From Pedobacter foliorum (GTDB lineage: Bacteria; Bacteroidota; Bacteroidia; Sphingobacteriales; Sphingobacteriaceae), in assembly GCF_013266735.1 (NCBI RefSeq), contig NZ_JABSNU010000002.1:62001-126000 (forward strand): a DNA stretch of 64,000 nt, in the 5' to 3' direction. The translations under genes were made by a program, and so were the position numbers. Of this stretch, positions 1 to 8,958 are shown piece after piece; position 1 is the stretch's first letter; each line of letters begins with the position of its first letter. Below the pieces are notes generated by a model. The model did no database searches. It had not been told where the DNA came from and saw only the letters and a list, made by a program, of their open reading frames with translations.

Positions 1-281
1 ACAGCAAGCATTCTGGGTCTTTGTGTTTCGGTAATGAGTTCGGTAGTATTATCTCCATATGCCCTGTTTTCTTTAACGGCAGCATAAAACTCATAGATCA
101 AGGCTAAATCTTCAACCTTATCATTGTTTAAATCTCCGTAAACGGAATCTATAACTTTCCACTGTGCGGGAATGAGTGATTTTATTGTTTTTCCTTGTGG
201 ATTAAGAGCCGGATACTTAAAAGATTGAGCATACGTAGCAGAATAACAAAACAATAAAAGCGCAATTAGTCTTATTCTCAT
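1..281 (-). CDS. Secreted protein of unknown function (C-terminus beyond window)
   Basis: The reading frame starts at an ATG on the minus strand (279-281) and runs off the left edge, so only about the first 93 residues are visible. The N-terminus is MRIRLIALLLFCYSATYAQS, a clear type I signal peptide with likely cleavage after TYA. Around residues 50-63 is GDLNNDKVEDLALIYE, which resembles the D-x-N-x-D-x-x-D calcium-binding loops of FG-GAP/VCBS and dockerin-like repeats and is common in secreted Bacteroidota proteins. Another secreted protein in the window (36023-36640) has a comparable DLDNDGNPEIYIE motif. I do not recognise a specific family and cannot assign a function. The coding call rests on the signal peptide and the uninterrupted frame. 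Confidence 0.75.
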   Translation of the reverse strand, partial: MRIRLIALLLFCYSATYAQSFKYPALNPQGKTIKSLIPAQWKVIDSVYGDLNNDKVEDLALIYEFYAAVKENRAYGDNTTELITETQRPRMLA

Positions 282-341
282 ATTTCTATACAACGATTAA
301 ATATGATGATTTATTCTAATTATCGATTTAATAAAAAGCAC

Positions 342-365
342 AAAAGCCGGAATCCTCCGGCTTTT
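342..365 (-). terminator. Rho-independent terminator of the 103-aa gene
   Basis: A perfect 10-bp stem (342-351 with 356-365) encloses a 4-nt loop. Its base is four A-T pairs and it is followed on the minus strand by a T-rich stretch. It lies 30 nt past the stop of the leftward gene at 395-706 and before the next leftward start at 281, so it probably separates the two genes. Confidence 0.7.
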
Positions 366-394
366 ATGGGTATTAGCTATATTTGTATCGTGAT

Positions 395-706
395 TTATTG
401 AACCACTTTACCGTCTTTGTCGATCTTAAGAGATCCTGATTCTTCACCTTTTTTAACGTTAATCAGATAATACTGAGACTTGTCTGCGTTAGTAACAAGA
501 AACGCTGCAGTTGGCGTCCATTCTTTAGCCGGTTCAGCTTGTAAAGTTTTTTGAACCGCTTCTGGAAGGTCTTTCAATTCAACTGGAGTTTTTGTAGTAC
601 TATCTTGTCTTACAGCAACTTCTACTGAGTTTTTAATGTCGCTTGCTTTTACTGTTGTTAATCCGGCTACTGCTAAAAATGCTGCTGATAAAATGATCTT
701 TTTCAT
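395..706 (-). CDS. Small secreted PepSY-like protein
   Basis: A 103-residue protein with signal peptide MKKIILSAAFLAVAGLTTVKA, cleaved probably after VKA. The mature part includes VELKDLPEAVQKTLQ, a spaced acidic/aromatic segment (EWTPTAAFLV) and a C-terminal hairpin YLINVKKGEESGSLKIDKDGKVV. The pattern 'LP..v...l' followed by a beta segment ending in 'DKDGKVV' resembles small periplasmic PepSY-like proteins of Bacteroidota, but the match is weak and by eye only. It stands alone, with a terminator at 342-365, and faces away from the methionine aminopeptidase gene. No catalytic motif is visible; a periplasmic binding or inhibitory role would be speculation. Confidence 0.8.
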   Translation of the reverse strand: MKKIILSAAFLAVAGLTTVKASDIKNSVEVAVRQDSTTKTPVELKDLPEAVQKTLQAEPAKEWTPTAAFLVTNADKSQYYLINVKKGEESGSLKIDKDGKVVQ

Positions 707-897
707 AATACTTATTTTAAATTTTCAATTAAATATTCTTGTTAATTATGATTAAACTATGCTACATAATAGTGCCTGAATAGCGGTTTTTTGGCACGGA
801 GCTGATTTTCAGTAGTTTATTTTGTTGAGGCTTTAGAAAAGTTGTGGAGTTCTTCTACAGTTTGTTGAACAAGGAAGCAGGTTAAGCCAAATAATTC

Positions 898-905
898 TAC
901 CTTTG
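898..905 (+). promoter_or_regulatory. Bacteroidota -7 element before map
   Basis: TACCTTTG matches the Bacteroidota -7 consensus TAnnTTTG and lies 14 nt before the ATG at 920, giving a very short untranslated leader. I could not find a convincing -33 TTTG at 19-21 nt spacing, so the call is moderate. Confidence 0.45.
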
Positions 906-919
906 CATAAAAAAAGACC

Positions 920-1684
920 ATGTCAATTACCTCAAACGAAGAACTTTTAGGAATGCAACAGATCAGTAATGCTGTAGCGGAAACCCTTAAACAGATGAGG
1001 GCTCGTGCTACTCCGGGTATGACTGCTAAAGAATTGGATGATTTTGGAGGAGCAATTTTAAATTCATTGGGCGCAAAGTCGGCACCAAAGCTTACTTACG
1101 ATTTCCCCGGGTGGACGTGCATTAGTATAAACAATGAGATTGCACACGGTATTCCAACAGACGATAAAGTTTTAAAAGAGGGCGACCTTATTAATATTGA
1201 TGTATCTGCGGAGTTAAATGGCTTTTGGGCAGATAATGGTGGATCTTTTATTTTAGGGGAAGATTTAAATGACCTTCAGCCGCTTGTAGATGCTTCTAAG
1301 CAAATATTGCGTAAAGCTATAAATCAGATCAAGGGAGGGGTAAAGATTGCAGATATCGGCAAATTAATTGAAACCGAAGCTCGTAAATCTGGTTATAAGG
1401 TGATCAAAAATCTTGCTGGACACGGTGTTGGCAGAAGTTTACACGAAGAACCACACGATATTTTGAACTGTTATGATAGATTCAATAATACCCGATTCAG
1501 AAAAAATTCTGTTGTAGCTATTGAAACGTTTATTGCCACTGCGTCAACTTATGCAGATCAGGAAGAAGACGGTTGGACATTGGTTGGGAATAAAGGGGGG
1601 TATGTAGCACAGCATGAACATACCATAATAGTTACTGACGGTAAGCCAGTTATACTTACCTCAGTAAATAACATTTGGGAATAA
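920..1684 (+). CDS. map: Methionine aminopeptidase, type I
   Basis: This enzyme removes the initiator methionine from nascent proteins in the cytoplasm. The 254-residue length fits type I enzymes without N-terminal extension. The pita-bread metal site can be read in order: D94 (INIDVS), D105 (WADNGG), H168 (GHGVGR), E202 (VAIETF) and E233 (QHEHT). H76 (EIAHGIP) and H175 match the two substrate-positioning histidines. The usual DTA context of the second aspartate is replaced by ADNGG, but the ligand is kept. The start follows the -7 element at 898-905 closely. It is monocistronic here and not in the ribosomal-protein operon where map often lies, so this may be an additional copy. Confidence 0.95.
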   Translation: MSITSNEELLGMQQISNAVAETLKQMRARATPGMTAKELDDFGGAILNSLGAKSAPKLTYDFPGWTCISINNEIAHGIPTDDKVLKEGDLINIDVSAELNGFWADNGGSFILGEDLNDLQPLVDASKQILRKAINQIKGGVKIADIGKLIETEARKSGYKVIKNLAGHGVGRSLHEEPHDILNCYDRFNNTRFRKNSVVAIETFIATASTYADQEEDGWTLVGNKGGYVAQHEHTIIVTDGKPVILTSVNNIWE

Positions 1685-1707
1685 ATTCGGGATGACGATA
1701 TTATATA

Positions 1708-1734
1708 GCTAATCCTTTTTTACAAAGGATTAGC
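1708..1734. terminator. Hairpin between convergent map and GH43
   Basis: An 11-bp perfect stem (1708-1718 with 1724-1734) with a 5-nt loop overlaps the stop codon of the leftward GH43 gene and lies 24 nt past the map stop. It could end transcription from both sides, but it has no strong T-run on either strand, so termination is not certain. Confidence 0.45.
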
Positions 1735-2697
1735 ACCAACACCTTCGAAAGTAATCTTTACAGGTTTTATCAAACCGTTTTCATCAAATTCCATTTTTTC
1801 TATACAAGTAGCCCTGTGATTACCATGGGTTTCTCCTAATGGACGACGGTGGTATATAATGTAATAGTCGCCTGTTTTAGGATTTTTAATCACTGAATGG
1901 TGACCAGCGCCAGTAGCAATAGATGGATCTTGTTTTAATATCTTATCAATACGTGTGAATGGGCCTAATGGTGAGTCTGCTATTGCATAAGCTACAGAAT
2001 AATCCGGACCAGTCCATCCGCCTTCAGACCACATGAAATAGTATTTTCCGTTTCTGATAAACATAAAAGGACCTTCAACATACCCCTTTGGAGTTACTTC
2101 TTTATAAGTTGTTCCATCAGGAAAAGGCACTATGCTTTTAAAGTCATCGCTCAATTTTACAACATTGCAATGCGACCAGCCACCATAAAATAAATAGTAC
2201 TGTCCGTCTTTATCTTTAAAAACATATTGGTCAATTGGTTGTGCTCCGTTGTGAAATTTATCGATTAGTGGTTTTCCTATAAGGTCTTTAAACGGGCCAT
2301 TTGGTTTATTTGAAACAGCAACTCCTATACCACCTAATTCATTATTGTTTTGAATATCGTTAGCACCAAAAAACAAATAATACTTGTTTCCTTTTTTGGT
2401 TATTGATGGCGCCCATACTGCTTTTTTAGCCCATTTAACGTTACTTGTGTCAAGAATATGTGGGTGTTTTTTCCACGTAACTAAATCCTTTGAGCTGTAA
2501 GCATCCATATAGGTTTGTGCTTCATATTTATCTGAGTAGGTGGGGTAAATCCAGTATTCTTTACCAAAAATTGCGCCTTCAGGATCTGCATACCAGCCTG
2601 GAAATAATGGGTTACCAGAAGTTTCTTTTGATTTTTTTTGTGCGGATAAGGAAAATGCTATGAACGAAAGGCAGAGCAAAAGGTAGTACTTCTTCAT
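1720..2697 (-). CDS. Secreted glycoside hydrolase family 43 enzyme
   Basis: A 325-residue five-bladed beta-propeller hydrolase, probably arabinan- or xylan-active and periplasmic. A type I signal peptide (residues 1-19, ...FSLSA) precedes the catalytic domain. The GH43 triad is readable: D38 in WYADPEG (base), D156 in PIDQYVF (pKa modulator) and E208 in YVEGPFMF (acid). Typical blade motifs APSI, YYLFFGAND and YYIIYHRRP are present. It stands alone between map and the divergent sulfur-type locus, separated from the arabinan-like locus by 12 kb, and I see no SusCD partner for it. Subfamily and substrate cannot be fixed by eye; arabinofuranosidase or xylosidase are both possible. Confidence 0.9.
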   Translation of the reverse strand: MKKYYLLLCLSFIAFSLSAQKKSKETSGNPLFPGWYADPEGAIFGKEYWIYPTYSDKYEAQTYMDAYSSKDLVTWKKHPHILDTSNVKWAKKAVWAPSITKKGNKYYLFFGANDIQNNNELGGIGVAVSNKPNGPFKDLIGKPLIDKFHNGAQPIDQYVFKDKDGQYYLFYGGWSHCNVVKLSDDFKSIVPFPDGTTYKEVTPKGYVEGPFMFIRNGKYYFMWSEGGWTGPDYSVAYAIADSPLGPFTRIDKILKQDPSIATGAGHHSVIKNPKTGDYYIIYHRRPLGETHGNHRATCIEKMEFDENGLIKPVKITFEGVGANPL

Positions 2698-2799
2698 TTT
2701 AGTGTGTTAGGATAGTGTAATTGGTTCAATTTTAATTAGAACCTAAGGTATCATTTTATATCCTTTTTCACTAATACTCTATTAAATCCATAGATTTTA

Positions 2800-2830
2800 T
2801 TTGTTTTTTAAATAAATGCAGTTACATTTG
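2800..2830 (+). promoter_or_regulatory. Consensus Bacteroidota promoter of the leader/SusCD operon
   Basis: TTTG at 2800-2803, then exactly 19 nt, then TACATTTG at 2823-2830 matches the Bacteroidota sigma-70 (RpoD) consensus TTTG-N19-TAnnTTTG. Transcription should begin near 2836, about 25 nt before the leader peptide ATG. This places the leader peptide and the hairpins inside a 5' untranslated region of roughly 260 nt before SusC. Confidence 0.75.
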
Positions 2831-2861
2831 CTTTCAATTGATAAGAAACACAAACCAAACA

Positions 2862-2957
2862 ATGGAAAAATTTTTACACTTAAAAAAAGAAATTGCGCTC
2901 TGCAGTCTAAATCAATTGAGATATTCTTCTCACTGTTGTTGCTGTTCCATGCAATAG
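2862..2957 (+). CDS. Cysteine-rich leader peptide (putative attenuator peptide)
   Basis: A 31-codon frame starts with ATG at 2862 and ends with TAG at 2955-2957. The peptide begins MEKFLHLKKEIAL and ends RYSSHCCCCSMQ, with four consecutive Cys codons (2934-2945: TGT TGT TGC TGT) three codons before the stop, plus one earlier Cys. It lies about 25 nt downstream of a consensus promoter and 143 nt before the SusC start, with hairpins just after it. Runs of one amino acid near the stop of a short leader are the hallmark of transcription attenuation peptides (his, trp, thr and Cys leaders in other phyla). I infer that ribosome stalling at scarce Cys-tRNA controls the downstream operon. No protein function of the peptide itself is expected. 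Confidence 0.65.
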   Translation: MEKFLHLKKEIALCSLNQLRYSSHCCCCSMQ

Positions 2958-3050
2958 CATTTCACGCTATAAATTATTAATAAAGACAGGATTAGCATCC
3001 TGCCTTTATCAGGGCACTCAGTACGCAACGCCAATCACTTACTGAAATGC
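2954..3050 (+). promoter_or_regulatory. Candidate attenuator with alternative RNA hairpins
   Basis: Three pairings are readable. (A) ATAGC 2954-2958 with GCTAT 2966-2970, a small hairpin on the leader stop codon. (B) GCATTTCA 2957-2964 with TGAAATGC 3043-3050, a long-range 8-bp pairing that shares bases with A, so both cannot form together. (C) 2980-2992 with 2997-3009, a strong stem with one A-C mismatch and loop TAGC. A ribosome paused on the Cys codons would block A and change which of A or B forms. C has no T-run behind it, so it may be a pause or Rho-related element instead of a classical terminator. Pairing was found by eye; no energies were computed. Confidence 0.5.
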
Positions 3051-3099
3051 CAACTCGTTTCAACCAATAGAATTTTATTAATTAAAACTTTTTAAAGTT

Positions 3100-6000
3100 A
3101 TGCAAAATTTTAAAAAGGGTAGGCATTTCTATAGTGCTTATTCCTTGTTAAAAAAGACGCTGCTATTGAACAGCAGTATCGTGGTATTATTTCTGTTACC
3201 ACTTATTTCTTTTTCACAAATCCAACCCCTTATTAACTCTACACTGAAAGGTCAGGTAGTAGATGCAGCCACCAAGCAGGGAATACCTGGAGTTAGCGTC
3301 CATATTATTGGAACAACACACACTGTACAAACGGATAACGACGGTAGATTCGATTTTGTAACAGGACAGAAGTTTCCATATACCTTAGAAATCCGATATA
3401 TCGGTTACGAAAAAAAAGAAGTCGTGGCCAACGGAAGTCCGATTTTTATAGAGCTTAAAGAAGCCTCAAGTCAGCTTAATGATGTAGTAATTGTTGGTTA
3501 TGGCAAGCAGGATAAGAAGGATCTGATCGGTTCAGTTTCAAAAATCGATCTAACCGGTGCTAAAACAATACCTGAGGCTAGTTTTGATGCTCAGTTACAA
3601 GGAAAAGGTGCGGGAGTACAGATTAACACAAATACAGGTGTTCCCGGTTCTGATGTATTTATTAGAGTAAGGGGAGCAACTTCTATTAACGCAGGTAATG
3701 ATCCTTTATACGTGGTTGATGGTGTGTTTATTAATAACACAAGTCTTCAGAGTATTGCACAGGACAGGGCAACATCTCCGCTCGCGGATATAAATCCATC
3801 AGATATAGAGAGTATAGAAGTGTTAAAAGATGCAAGTGCAATTGCCATATACGGTTCCAGAGGGGCTAATGGGGTAATAATTGTAACCACAAAGCATGGC
3901 GACTATGGCCGTAAATCTAAAATTGATTTTAATGCATCTGAAGGAAGGGGCTGGGCACCAGAAGACCGAATCTGGAAAACAACAACCGGAGTTGAGCATG
4001 CACAACTGGTAAACGAATACAATAAGAATATGGGTAATGCACTCCCGTTCAGACCTGCCACTGAGATTATTAATGGTGTTCCTGGTCGTGGACTTCCGGA
4101 GCAGCAACCTACATACGATAGAATGAGCTATTTGAACAGAACAGCTGATCTACGTAATTATGATCTATCTGTCCAAGGAGGTTCTGAAAAAACAAGATAT
4201 TATTTAGGTGGAGGTTATACTTATCAGGAGTCCATCTGGAAACCAATGTCGTTTGATAGGGCTAGTTTTAAGGTCAATATCGATCAGAAATTAAATGATA
4301 AAGTTACCATAGGAACCAGCAATACACTTTCTAAAAGCCACAGAGATCAGGCTCGTCCTGCAAATGGAGGTAATGGAACACTTTTGCAAGCTTCGCTAAA
4401 CATACCAACCTATCTGCCCATTTTTGCAGCTGATGGAACCCCTCTTAAATGGGTGAATTTTGATAACATTGATGTATTGACCAGTAAGGTAAACCTTTGG
4501 TCGAACAGCTACCATTACATTGGAAACACTTATTTGGATATAGATATCCTTGAGAATTTAAAGTTTCACTCTAGTGTTGGTGTAGATTATAACAATTATG
4601 AAGAAAATGAGTATTGGGACACCCGAACTATTTTAGGGGCTTCGGGAGGTCGCGGTACGCAGGCAATAACGCAATCAAGCACTTTAATTAATGAGCAGAC
4701 TTTATCTTATAATACTCAATTGGGCAAGCACGGTATTGGTGCATTAATTGGTAACACCTTACAAGGTGTTGAGATTAAAAATGTTTCGGCAACCGGAACC
4801 AATTTCCCAAATAACTCTTACACACAAATATCATCAGCAGCTACACAAACAGCAGCACAGTTTAGAACTAAAAGTGCATTGGCATCCTTCTTTTCGAGGT
4901 TAAACTACAACTATGATAAAAAGTACTATGCAGAATTTACAGTGCGTGCCGACGGTTCATCGAGATTTGGAAAGAATAATAAATGGGGTTATTTCCCTGC
5001 TATAGGTGCTGCCTGGAGAATTAATCAGGAGAATTTCCTGAAAAATGTATCAGAGATTAGCAACCTTAAATTTAGAATCAGCTATGGCCTTACCGGTAAC
5101 CAAAGTGGTATTGATGATTTCGCTTCCCAAGGATTATGGAACGGAGGATATGGATATTCGGATAAGCTTGGTAGTAGTGAAGGACCTGGTATTGCACCAT
5201 TGCAAATTGCGAATCCGAACTTAAAGTGGGAAAAAACAGCGCAGTTCAGTACAGGTTTAGATTTAGGCTTGTTTAAAGACAGACTATCGTTTGAATTTAA
5301 TTACTACAATAAATACACAACAGATGTATTGCTTCAGATTGCGACACCAGCCACAACAGGTTTTTCATCTTACCTGACCAATTACGGAGAGATTAGTAAC
5401 AAAGGGTTTGAACTGGTTATAAACTCTACTAATATTCAGACTACTGATTTTACCTGGAAAACCGATTTTAATGTATCCCAGAATATCAATAGGATCGAGA
5501 AAATACCAGCGGATATTCCATTTGCAGGTAGAGATCTGATCAGGTTACAGCAGGGAAGTTCTTTGTACTCATACTGGGTTTATAAACAACTTTACGTTGA
5601 TAAAAACACTGGAGATGCAGTATTTGAGGACAAAAATGGTGATGGAAAAATTACTGCTGATGACAGACAAATTGTAGGCAATACCTGGCCTAAATTTTTT
5701 GGTGGATTTAATAATACGCTAAACTATAAAGGTTTTGATCTGGGTATTTTCTTTACCTACTCATATGGTAATAAAATCTGGAACCACAATAGAATGCTTG
5801 GCGAAACAGGAGGTACTCTTGATGCTAACAGGGTTTTATTAGCAAGTCAGCTAGATAGATGGACAACACCCGGACAGGTAACCAATACACCAAGATTAAC
5901 TGCAGCTAATTATTCCAGACAAGAAAATAGTCGCTTCCTGGAAGATGGCTCATTCTTAAGATTGCGTGCACTTACAGTTGGTTATGTACTGCCAAAAGCA

Positions 6001-6186
6001 CTTACAAAAAAGGCGAAAATAGATAAGTTAAGGATTTACCTAACAGGAAGCAATCTGTTATTATTTACCAAATATACAGGTGCCGATCCAGAGTCGAACC
6101 TTGGCACAGGTAACATTCAGGGTTATGATTATGGTACACCACCACAACCTCGTACCATTCAGCTTGGTTTAAACTTAACTCTATAA
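3100..6186 (+). CDS. SusC/RagA-type TonB-dependent outer membrane transporter (sulfur-type locus)
   Basis: A 1028-residue outer membrane transporter that imports a ligand held by its SusD partner, powered by TonB. The order is: a long signal sequence ending near SFSQ (about residue 40), a carboxypeptidase-regulatory-like beta-sandwich (about 48-120, GQVVDAATKQGIPGVSV), the TonB box/plug start NDVVIVGYGKQDKKDLIGSV, plug (about 137-270, with IESIEVLKDASAIAIYGSRG and NGVIIVTT), then the 22-strand barrel to the C-terminal QPRTIQLGLNLTL. The paired susD starts 23 nt downstream. It is preceded by the cysteine-rich leader and followed by DoxX-like and YeiH genes rather than glycosidases, so I infer an organosulfur ligand in place of a glycan. 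The ligand itself cannot be read from sequence. Confidence 0.93.
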   Translation: MQNFKKGRHFYSAYSLLKKTLLLNSSIVVLFLLPLISFSQIQPLINSTLKGQVVDAATKQGIPGVSVHIIGTTHTVQTDNDGRFDFVTGQKFPYTLEIRYIGYEKKEVVANGSPIFIELKEASSQLNDVVIVGYGKQDKKDLIGSVSKIDLTGAKTIPEASFDAQLQGKGAGVQINTNTGVPGSDVFIRVRGATSINAGNDPLYVVDGVFINNTSLQSIAQDRATSPLADINPSDIESIEVLKDASAIAIYGSRGANGVIIVTTKHGDYGRKSKIDFNASEGRGWAPEDRIWKTTTGVEHAQLVNEYNKNMGNALPFRPATEIINGVPGRGLPEQQPTYDRMSYLNRTADLRNYDLSVQGGSEKTRYYLGGGYTYQESIWKPMSFDRASFKVNIDQKLNDKVTIGTSNTLSKSHRDQARPANGGNGTLLQASLNIPTYLPIFAADGTPLKWVNFDNIDVLTSKVNLWSNSYHYIGNTYLDIDILENLKFHSSVGVDYNNYEENEYWDTRTILGASGGRGTQAITQSSTLINEQTLSYNTQLGKHGIGALIGNTLQGVEIKNVSATGTNFPNNSYTQISSAATQTAAQFRTKSALASFFSRLNYNYDKKYYAEFTVRADGSSRFGKNNKWGYFPAIGAAWRINQENFLKNVSEISNLKFRISYGLTGNQSGIDDFASQGLWNGGYGYSDKLGSSEGPGIAPLQIANPNLKWEKTAQFSTGLDLGLFKDRLSFEFNYYNKYTTDVLLQIATPATTGFSSYLTNYGEISNKGFELVINSTNIQTTDFTWKTDFNVSQNINRIEKIPADIPFAGRDLIRLQQGSSLYSYWVYKQLYVDKNTGDAVFEDKNGDGKITADDRQIVGNTWPKFFGGFNNTLNYKGFDLGIFFTYSYGNKIWNHNRMLGETGGTLDANRVLLASQLDRWTTPGQVTNTPRLTAANYSRQENSRFLEDGSFLRLRALTVGYVLPKALTKKAKIDKLRIYLTGSNLLLFTKYTGADPESNLGTGNIQGYDYGTPPQPRTIQLGLNLTL

Positions 6187-6209
6187 TCGAACATTAAAAT
6201 TATATACTG

Positions 6210-7595
6210 ATGAAAAATTTAAAATACATTATAGTTTTACTAACTGCGGCATCAACTCTCATCTCCTGCAAGAAATTTTTAACCATAGATCCTATTAATG
6301 CAGTATCAGATGAGAACCCAATATTTGATAAAACATCAAGCGAAACAGCGCTAAGAGGGGTTTACAGACAATTGGCCTCAGCAGGTTATTATGGCGAAGG
6401 CTATGTTACACTAGGCTATTTTCCAAGTGGAGATATCAAAAACCTTACTACAGGAGGCGCGGCAAATCTTGTAAACGTAAATTTCAGAGCAGATGATACG
6501 AATTTCAATACTGCATGGTCCGCTATTTACATCACCATAAACAGAGCAAACAATGTAATTAGTAGAGTGCCTAAAGTACAGGATCCACTACTTACCCAAC
6601 AATTAAAAGATCAATATGTTGGAGAAGCAAAGTTCATCCGTGCCTTAGCCTATTTTGATTTGGCAAGAGCTTGGGGTGGGGTGCAAATTGTACTTGAGCC
6701 TACTACTTCGTTAGAAAATCGCAGAGAAGTAAAGCGAAGTACATTGAATGAAACCTATGCACAAGTACTGAAAGATCTTGAAGATGCAGAGCAGTTATTG
6801 CCGAATACCCTTAACAGAATAAGAGCGACTAAACGCACAGTATGGGCATTAAGAGCCAGACTTCATTTGTATAAAAAAGAATGGGCATTGGCAGAAGAGT
6901 ACGCTACAAAACTGATCAATCTTTCGTCTGACTATACTTTAATTAAACCGTATAGCGCGTGGTTTGCAGGTAATGCGCTAGGCACTTCAGAATCCGTATT
7001 TGAATTGGAGTATAGTGCAATTAATCCGAGTGCTATCAGGGCTCAAATGCAACACCCAACAAATGGGGGTACTTACAGGTATGCTCCTAATGATCGTTTT
7101 GTTCAATTACTTAATGATCCAAATATTTCTGGTGGTAGAAAAGCACTGATCGGTAGTGTAACACAAGGTGGAACCACCATTTGGTTCGGTAATTTATATT
7201 ACAGATTACCCGCTACAGATCCTGCCTACATATTCAGGATTGCAGAGCTTTATTTGATAAGAGCAGAAGCAAGGGCTCATCTGGATAACTTGTCGGCTAC
7301 AACAGGTGCTTTATTTGACCTGAATAAAGTGAGAGAACGTGCAGAAATACTTCCTTCAACTGCTGTAACGCAGGCGGATATTTTGTTGGCAATAGAGAAT
7401 GAACGAAGAATAGAGTTTGCTTTCGAAGCACATCGTTGGTTCGATTTGGCAAGAACAGGAAGGGCAAAGGCTGTATTGGAAGCATTAGATCAAAATACAC
7501 ATGTAGAGGATTATGAGTACTTGTTCCCAATCCCGATAACCCAAATACAGTTGGATCATAGTTTAGATCCGAATCCAGGCTATTCGGGTAAATAA
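6210..7595 (+). CDS. SusD/RagB-type surface lipoprotein (sulfur-type locus)
   Basis: A 461-residue surface-exposed ligand-binding lipoprotein that caps the SusC barrel. The lipobox is LISC with Cys20, followed by KKFLTIDP, the usual SusD start. TPR-like helices follow, with family motifs such as AKFIRALAYFDLARAWGG, LRARLHLYKKEW, ELYLIRAEARA and NERRIEFAFEAHRWFDLARTG near the C-terminus, ending in ...LDPNPGYSGK as in most SusD proteins. It follows SusC by 23 nt and is 29 nt before the first DoxX-like gene, so the five-plus genes are probably one transcript. It lacks obvious clues to the ligand; a non-sugar ligand is inferred only from neighbours. Confidence 0.93.
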   Translation: MKNLKYIIVLLTAASTLISCKKFLTIDPINAVSDENPIFDKTSSETALRGVYRQLASAGYYGEGYVTLGYFPSGDIKNLTTGGAANLVNVNFRADDTNFNTAWSAIYITINRANNVISRVPKVQDPLLTQQLKDQYVGEAKFIRALAYFDLARAWGGVQIVLEPTTSLENRREVKRSTLNETYAQVLKDLEDAEQLLPNTLNRIRATKRTVWALRARLHLYKKEWALAEEYATKLINLSSDYTLIKPYSAWFAGNALGTSESVFELEYSAINPSAIRAQMQHPTNGGTYRYAPNDRFVQLLNDPNISGGRKALIGSVTQGGTTIWFGNLYYRLPATDPAYIFRIAELYLIRAEARAHLDNLSATTGALFDLNKVRERAEILPSTAVTQADILLAIENERRIEFAFEAHRWFDLARTGRAKAVLEALDQNTHVEDYEYLFPIPITQIQLDHSLDPNPGYSGK

Positions 7596-7624
7596 TTTAT
7601 TGTTAGACAGATAAACCATACATC

Positions 7625-8947
7625 ATGAGTTTTTTTAATACAAATAATTCACAATGGTCCGGCAAGGAAAAGATTGTGTTGCGTTTCTTTATCCTCTATT
7701 TTATTATCCAGGTAGTTCCACTCGATTGGAAGTTTTACAGAGATCTTTTTTCTATAAATCCGATAGAGTTTTCTTTTTACGATCTGTTTAAACTTACTAA
7801 ATATGCGCCTCAGTTCTTTTCCCTTACGGGATATGCCAACTGGGGTGTGGCAACTGTTCTAGCGGCCATAGGTACGTTAATTTGGGGCAATATAAAAAGA
7901 GAGTTTGATTACAATAGCCTTTATTATGGCTTAAGAGTAATACTGCGTTACAGATTGGCTATCGGAATAATTGCTTATGGATTTATCAAGCTTTTTCCAT
8001 TGCAGATGCCGTATCCATCGTTAAGTAACCTGCACACCAATTATGGAGATTTCTTTGCATGGAAGATCTATTTTCATACAGTAGGTATAGCACAACCTTA
8101 TGAAGTGTTTTTAGGTTTTGTAGAAATTCTTGCCGGACTGCTTCTTTTCTTCAGAAGAACGGTAACGTTTGGCAGTGGTTTAATTCTTGGTTTTATTGGA
8201 AATGTATTTGTTGCCAATATTGCCTATGATGCAGGTGAGCAGGTTTATAGTCTTTATTTGGTAATTATCGCAGCATTTCTTTTTGCTTACGATGCGCCAC
8301 GTTTATATAGTTTACTTGCATTAGAGCGCCAAACTATAGCCAATAAGTTTACACCGTTATTTGCAACTAAAGGCATCCGTAACCTGAGGGTAGTTTTAAA
8401 AACAGCCTTTGTTGCATTTGTAATCTTGTTAGGAGGGACTACTTATGCCAATTATAGTAAAGAACCCTATAAAATACCCAAAAGCAAAGGACTGGCAGGA
8501 ACGTACGGATATTATAACGTTAGAGAATTCCGGTTCAACAACCAGTTGATCCCTTATTCTACAACAGATCCAAACAGGTGGCAAAATGTGGTTTTCGAGA
8601 AATGGGCAACCGTCAGTATTAAAATAGCACGACCAATTAAGCTGGATCCATCAACTGGTGATGGGTATTTTGATAATGATATCGATAGGAATTATGAGTC
8701 GGCAGGAGTAGGAGGAAGGCAGTATTTTGCTTATACATCAGATACTGTCAATAAGAAAATTGTACTTAGGAATAAGAATAAAAACTATGCTGGAGAAGGT
8801 TTTACACTTGAGTATAAACAGCTAAATGATTCAACAATTGTTTTAACTGGGGTAAATGAAAAACGAGACTCAGTATCTGCAATTCTGGATAAGATAAATA
8901 GAAAGTATATGTTGTTTGAGGGTAGAAGAAAACCTGTTAAACTTTAA
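7625..8947 (+). CDS. DoxX-like membrane protein with C-terminal extra domain, paralogue 1
   Basis: A 440-residue inner membrane protein with about seven hydrophobic segments (roughly 17-35, 75-92, 108-126, 160-178, 183-203, 212-232 and 258-280). The core RYRLAIGIIAYGFIKLFPLQ ... YEVFLGFVEILAGLLLFFRR resembles DoxX/DoxD membrane proteins; DoxD is a subunit of thiosulfate:quinone oxidoreductase in Acidianus, and DoxX-like proteins act with redox enzymes in other bacteria. A soluble region of about 150 residues follows (EFRFNNQLIPYS, RWQNVVFEKW, TGVNEKRDS, FEGRRKP) that recurs in the next two genes. It is the first of three tandem paralogues, 29 nt after susD and 11 nt before the next gene. I infer a quinone-linked or membrane redox role in sulfur metabolism; no cofactor motif is visible. 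Confidence 0.75.
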   Translation: MSFFNTNNSQWSGKEKIVLRFFILYFIIQVVPLDWKFYRDLFSINPIEFSFYDLFKLTKYAPQFFSLTGYANWGVATVLAAIGTLIWGNIKREFDYNSLYYGLRVILRYRLAIGIIAYGFIKLFPLQMPYPSLSNLHTNYGDFFAWKIYFHTVGIAQPYEVFLGFVEILAGLLLFFRRTVTFGSGLILGFIGNVFVANIAYDAGEQVYSLYLVIIAAFLFAYDAPRLYSLLALERQTIANKFTPLFATKGIRNLRVVLKTAFVAFVILLGGTTYANYSKEPYKIPKSKGLAGTYGYYNVREFRFNNQLIPYSTTDPNRWQNVVFEKWATVSIKIARPIKLDPSTGDGYFDNDIDRNYESAGVGGRQYFAYTSDTVNKKIVLRNKNKNYAGEGFTLEYKQLNDSTIVLTGVNEKRDSVSAILDKINRKYMLFEGRRKPVKL

Positions 8948-8958
8948 ATCCCTCAAAA

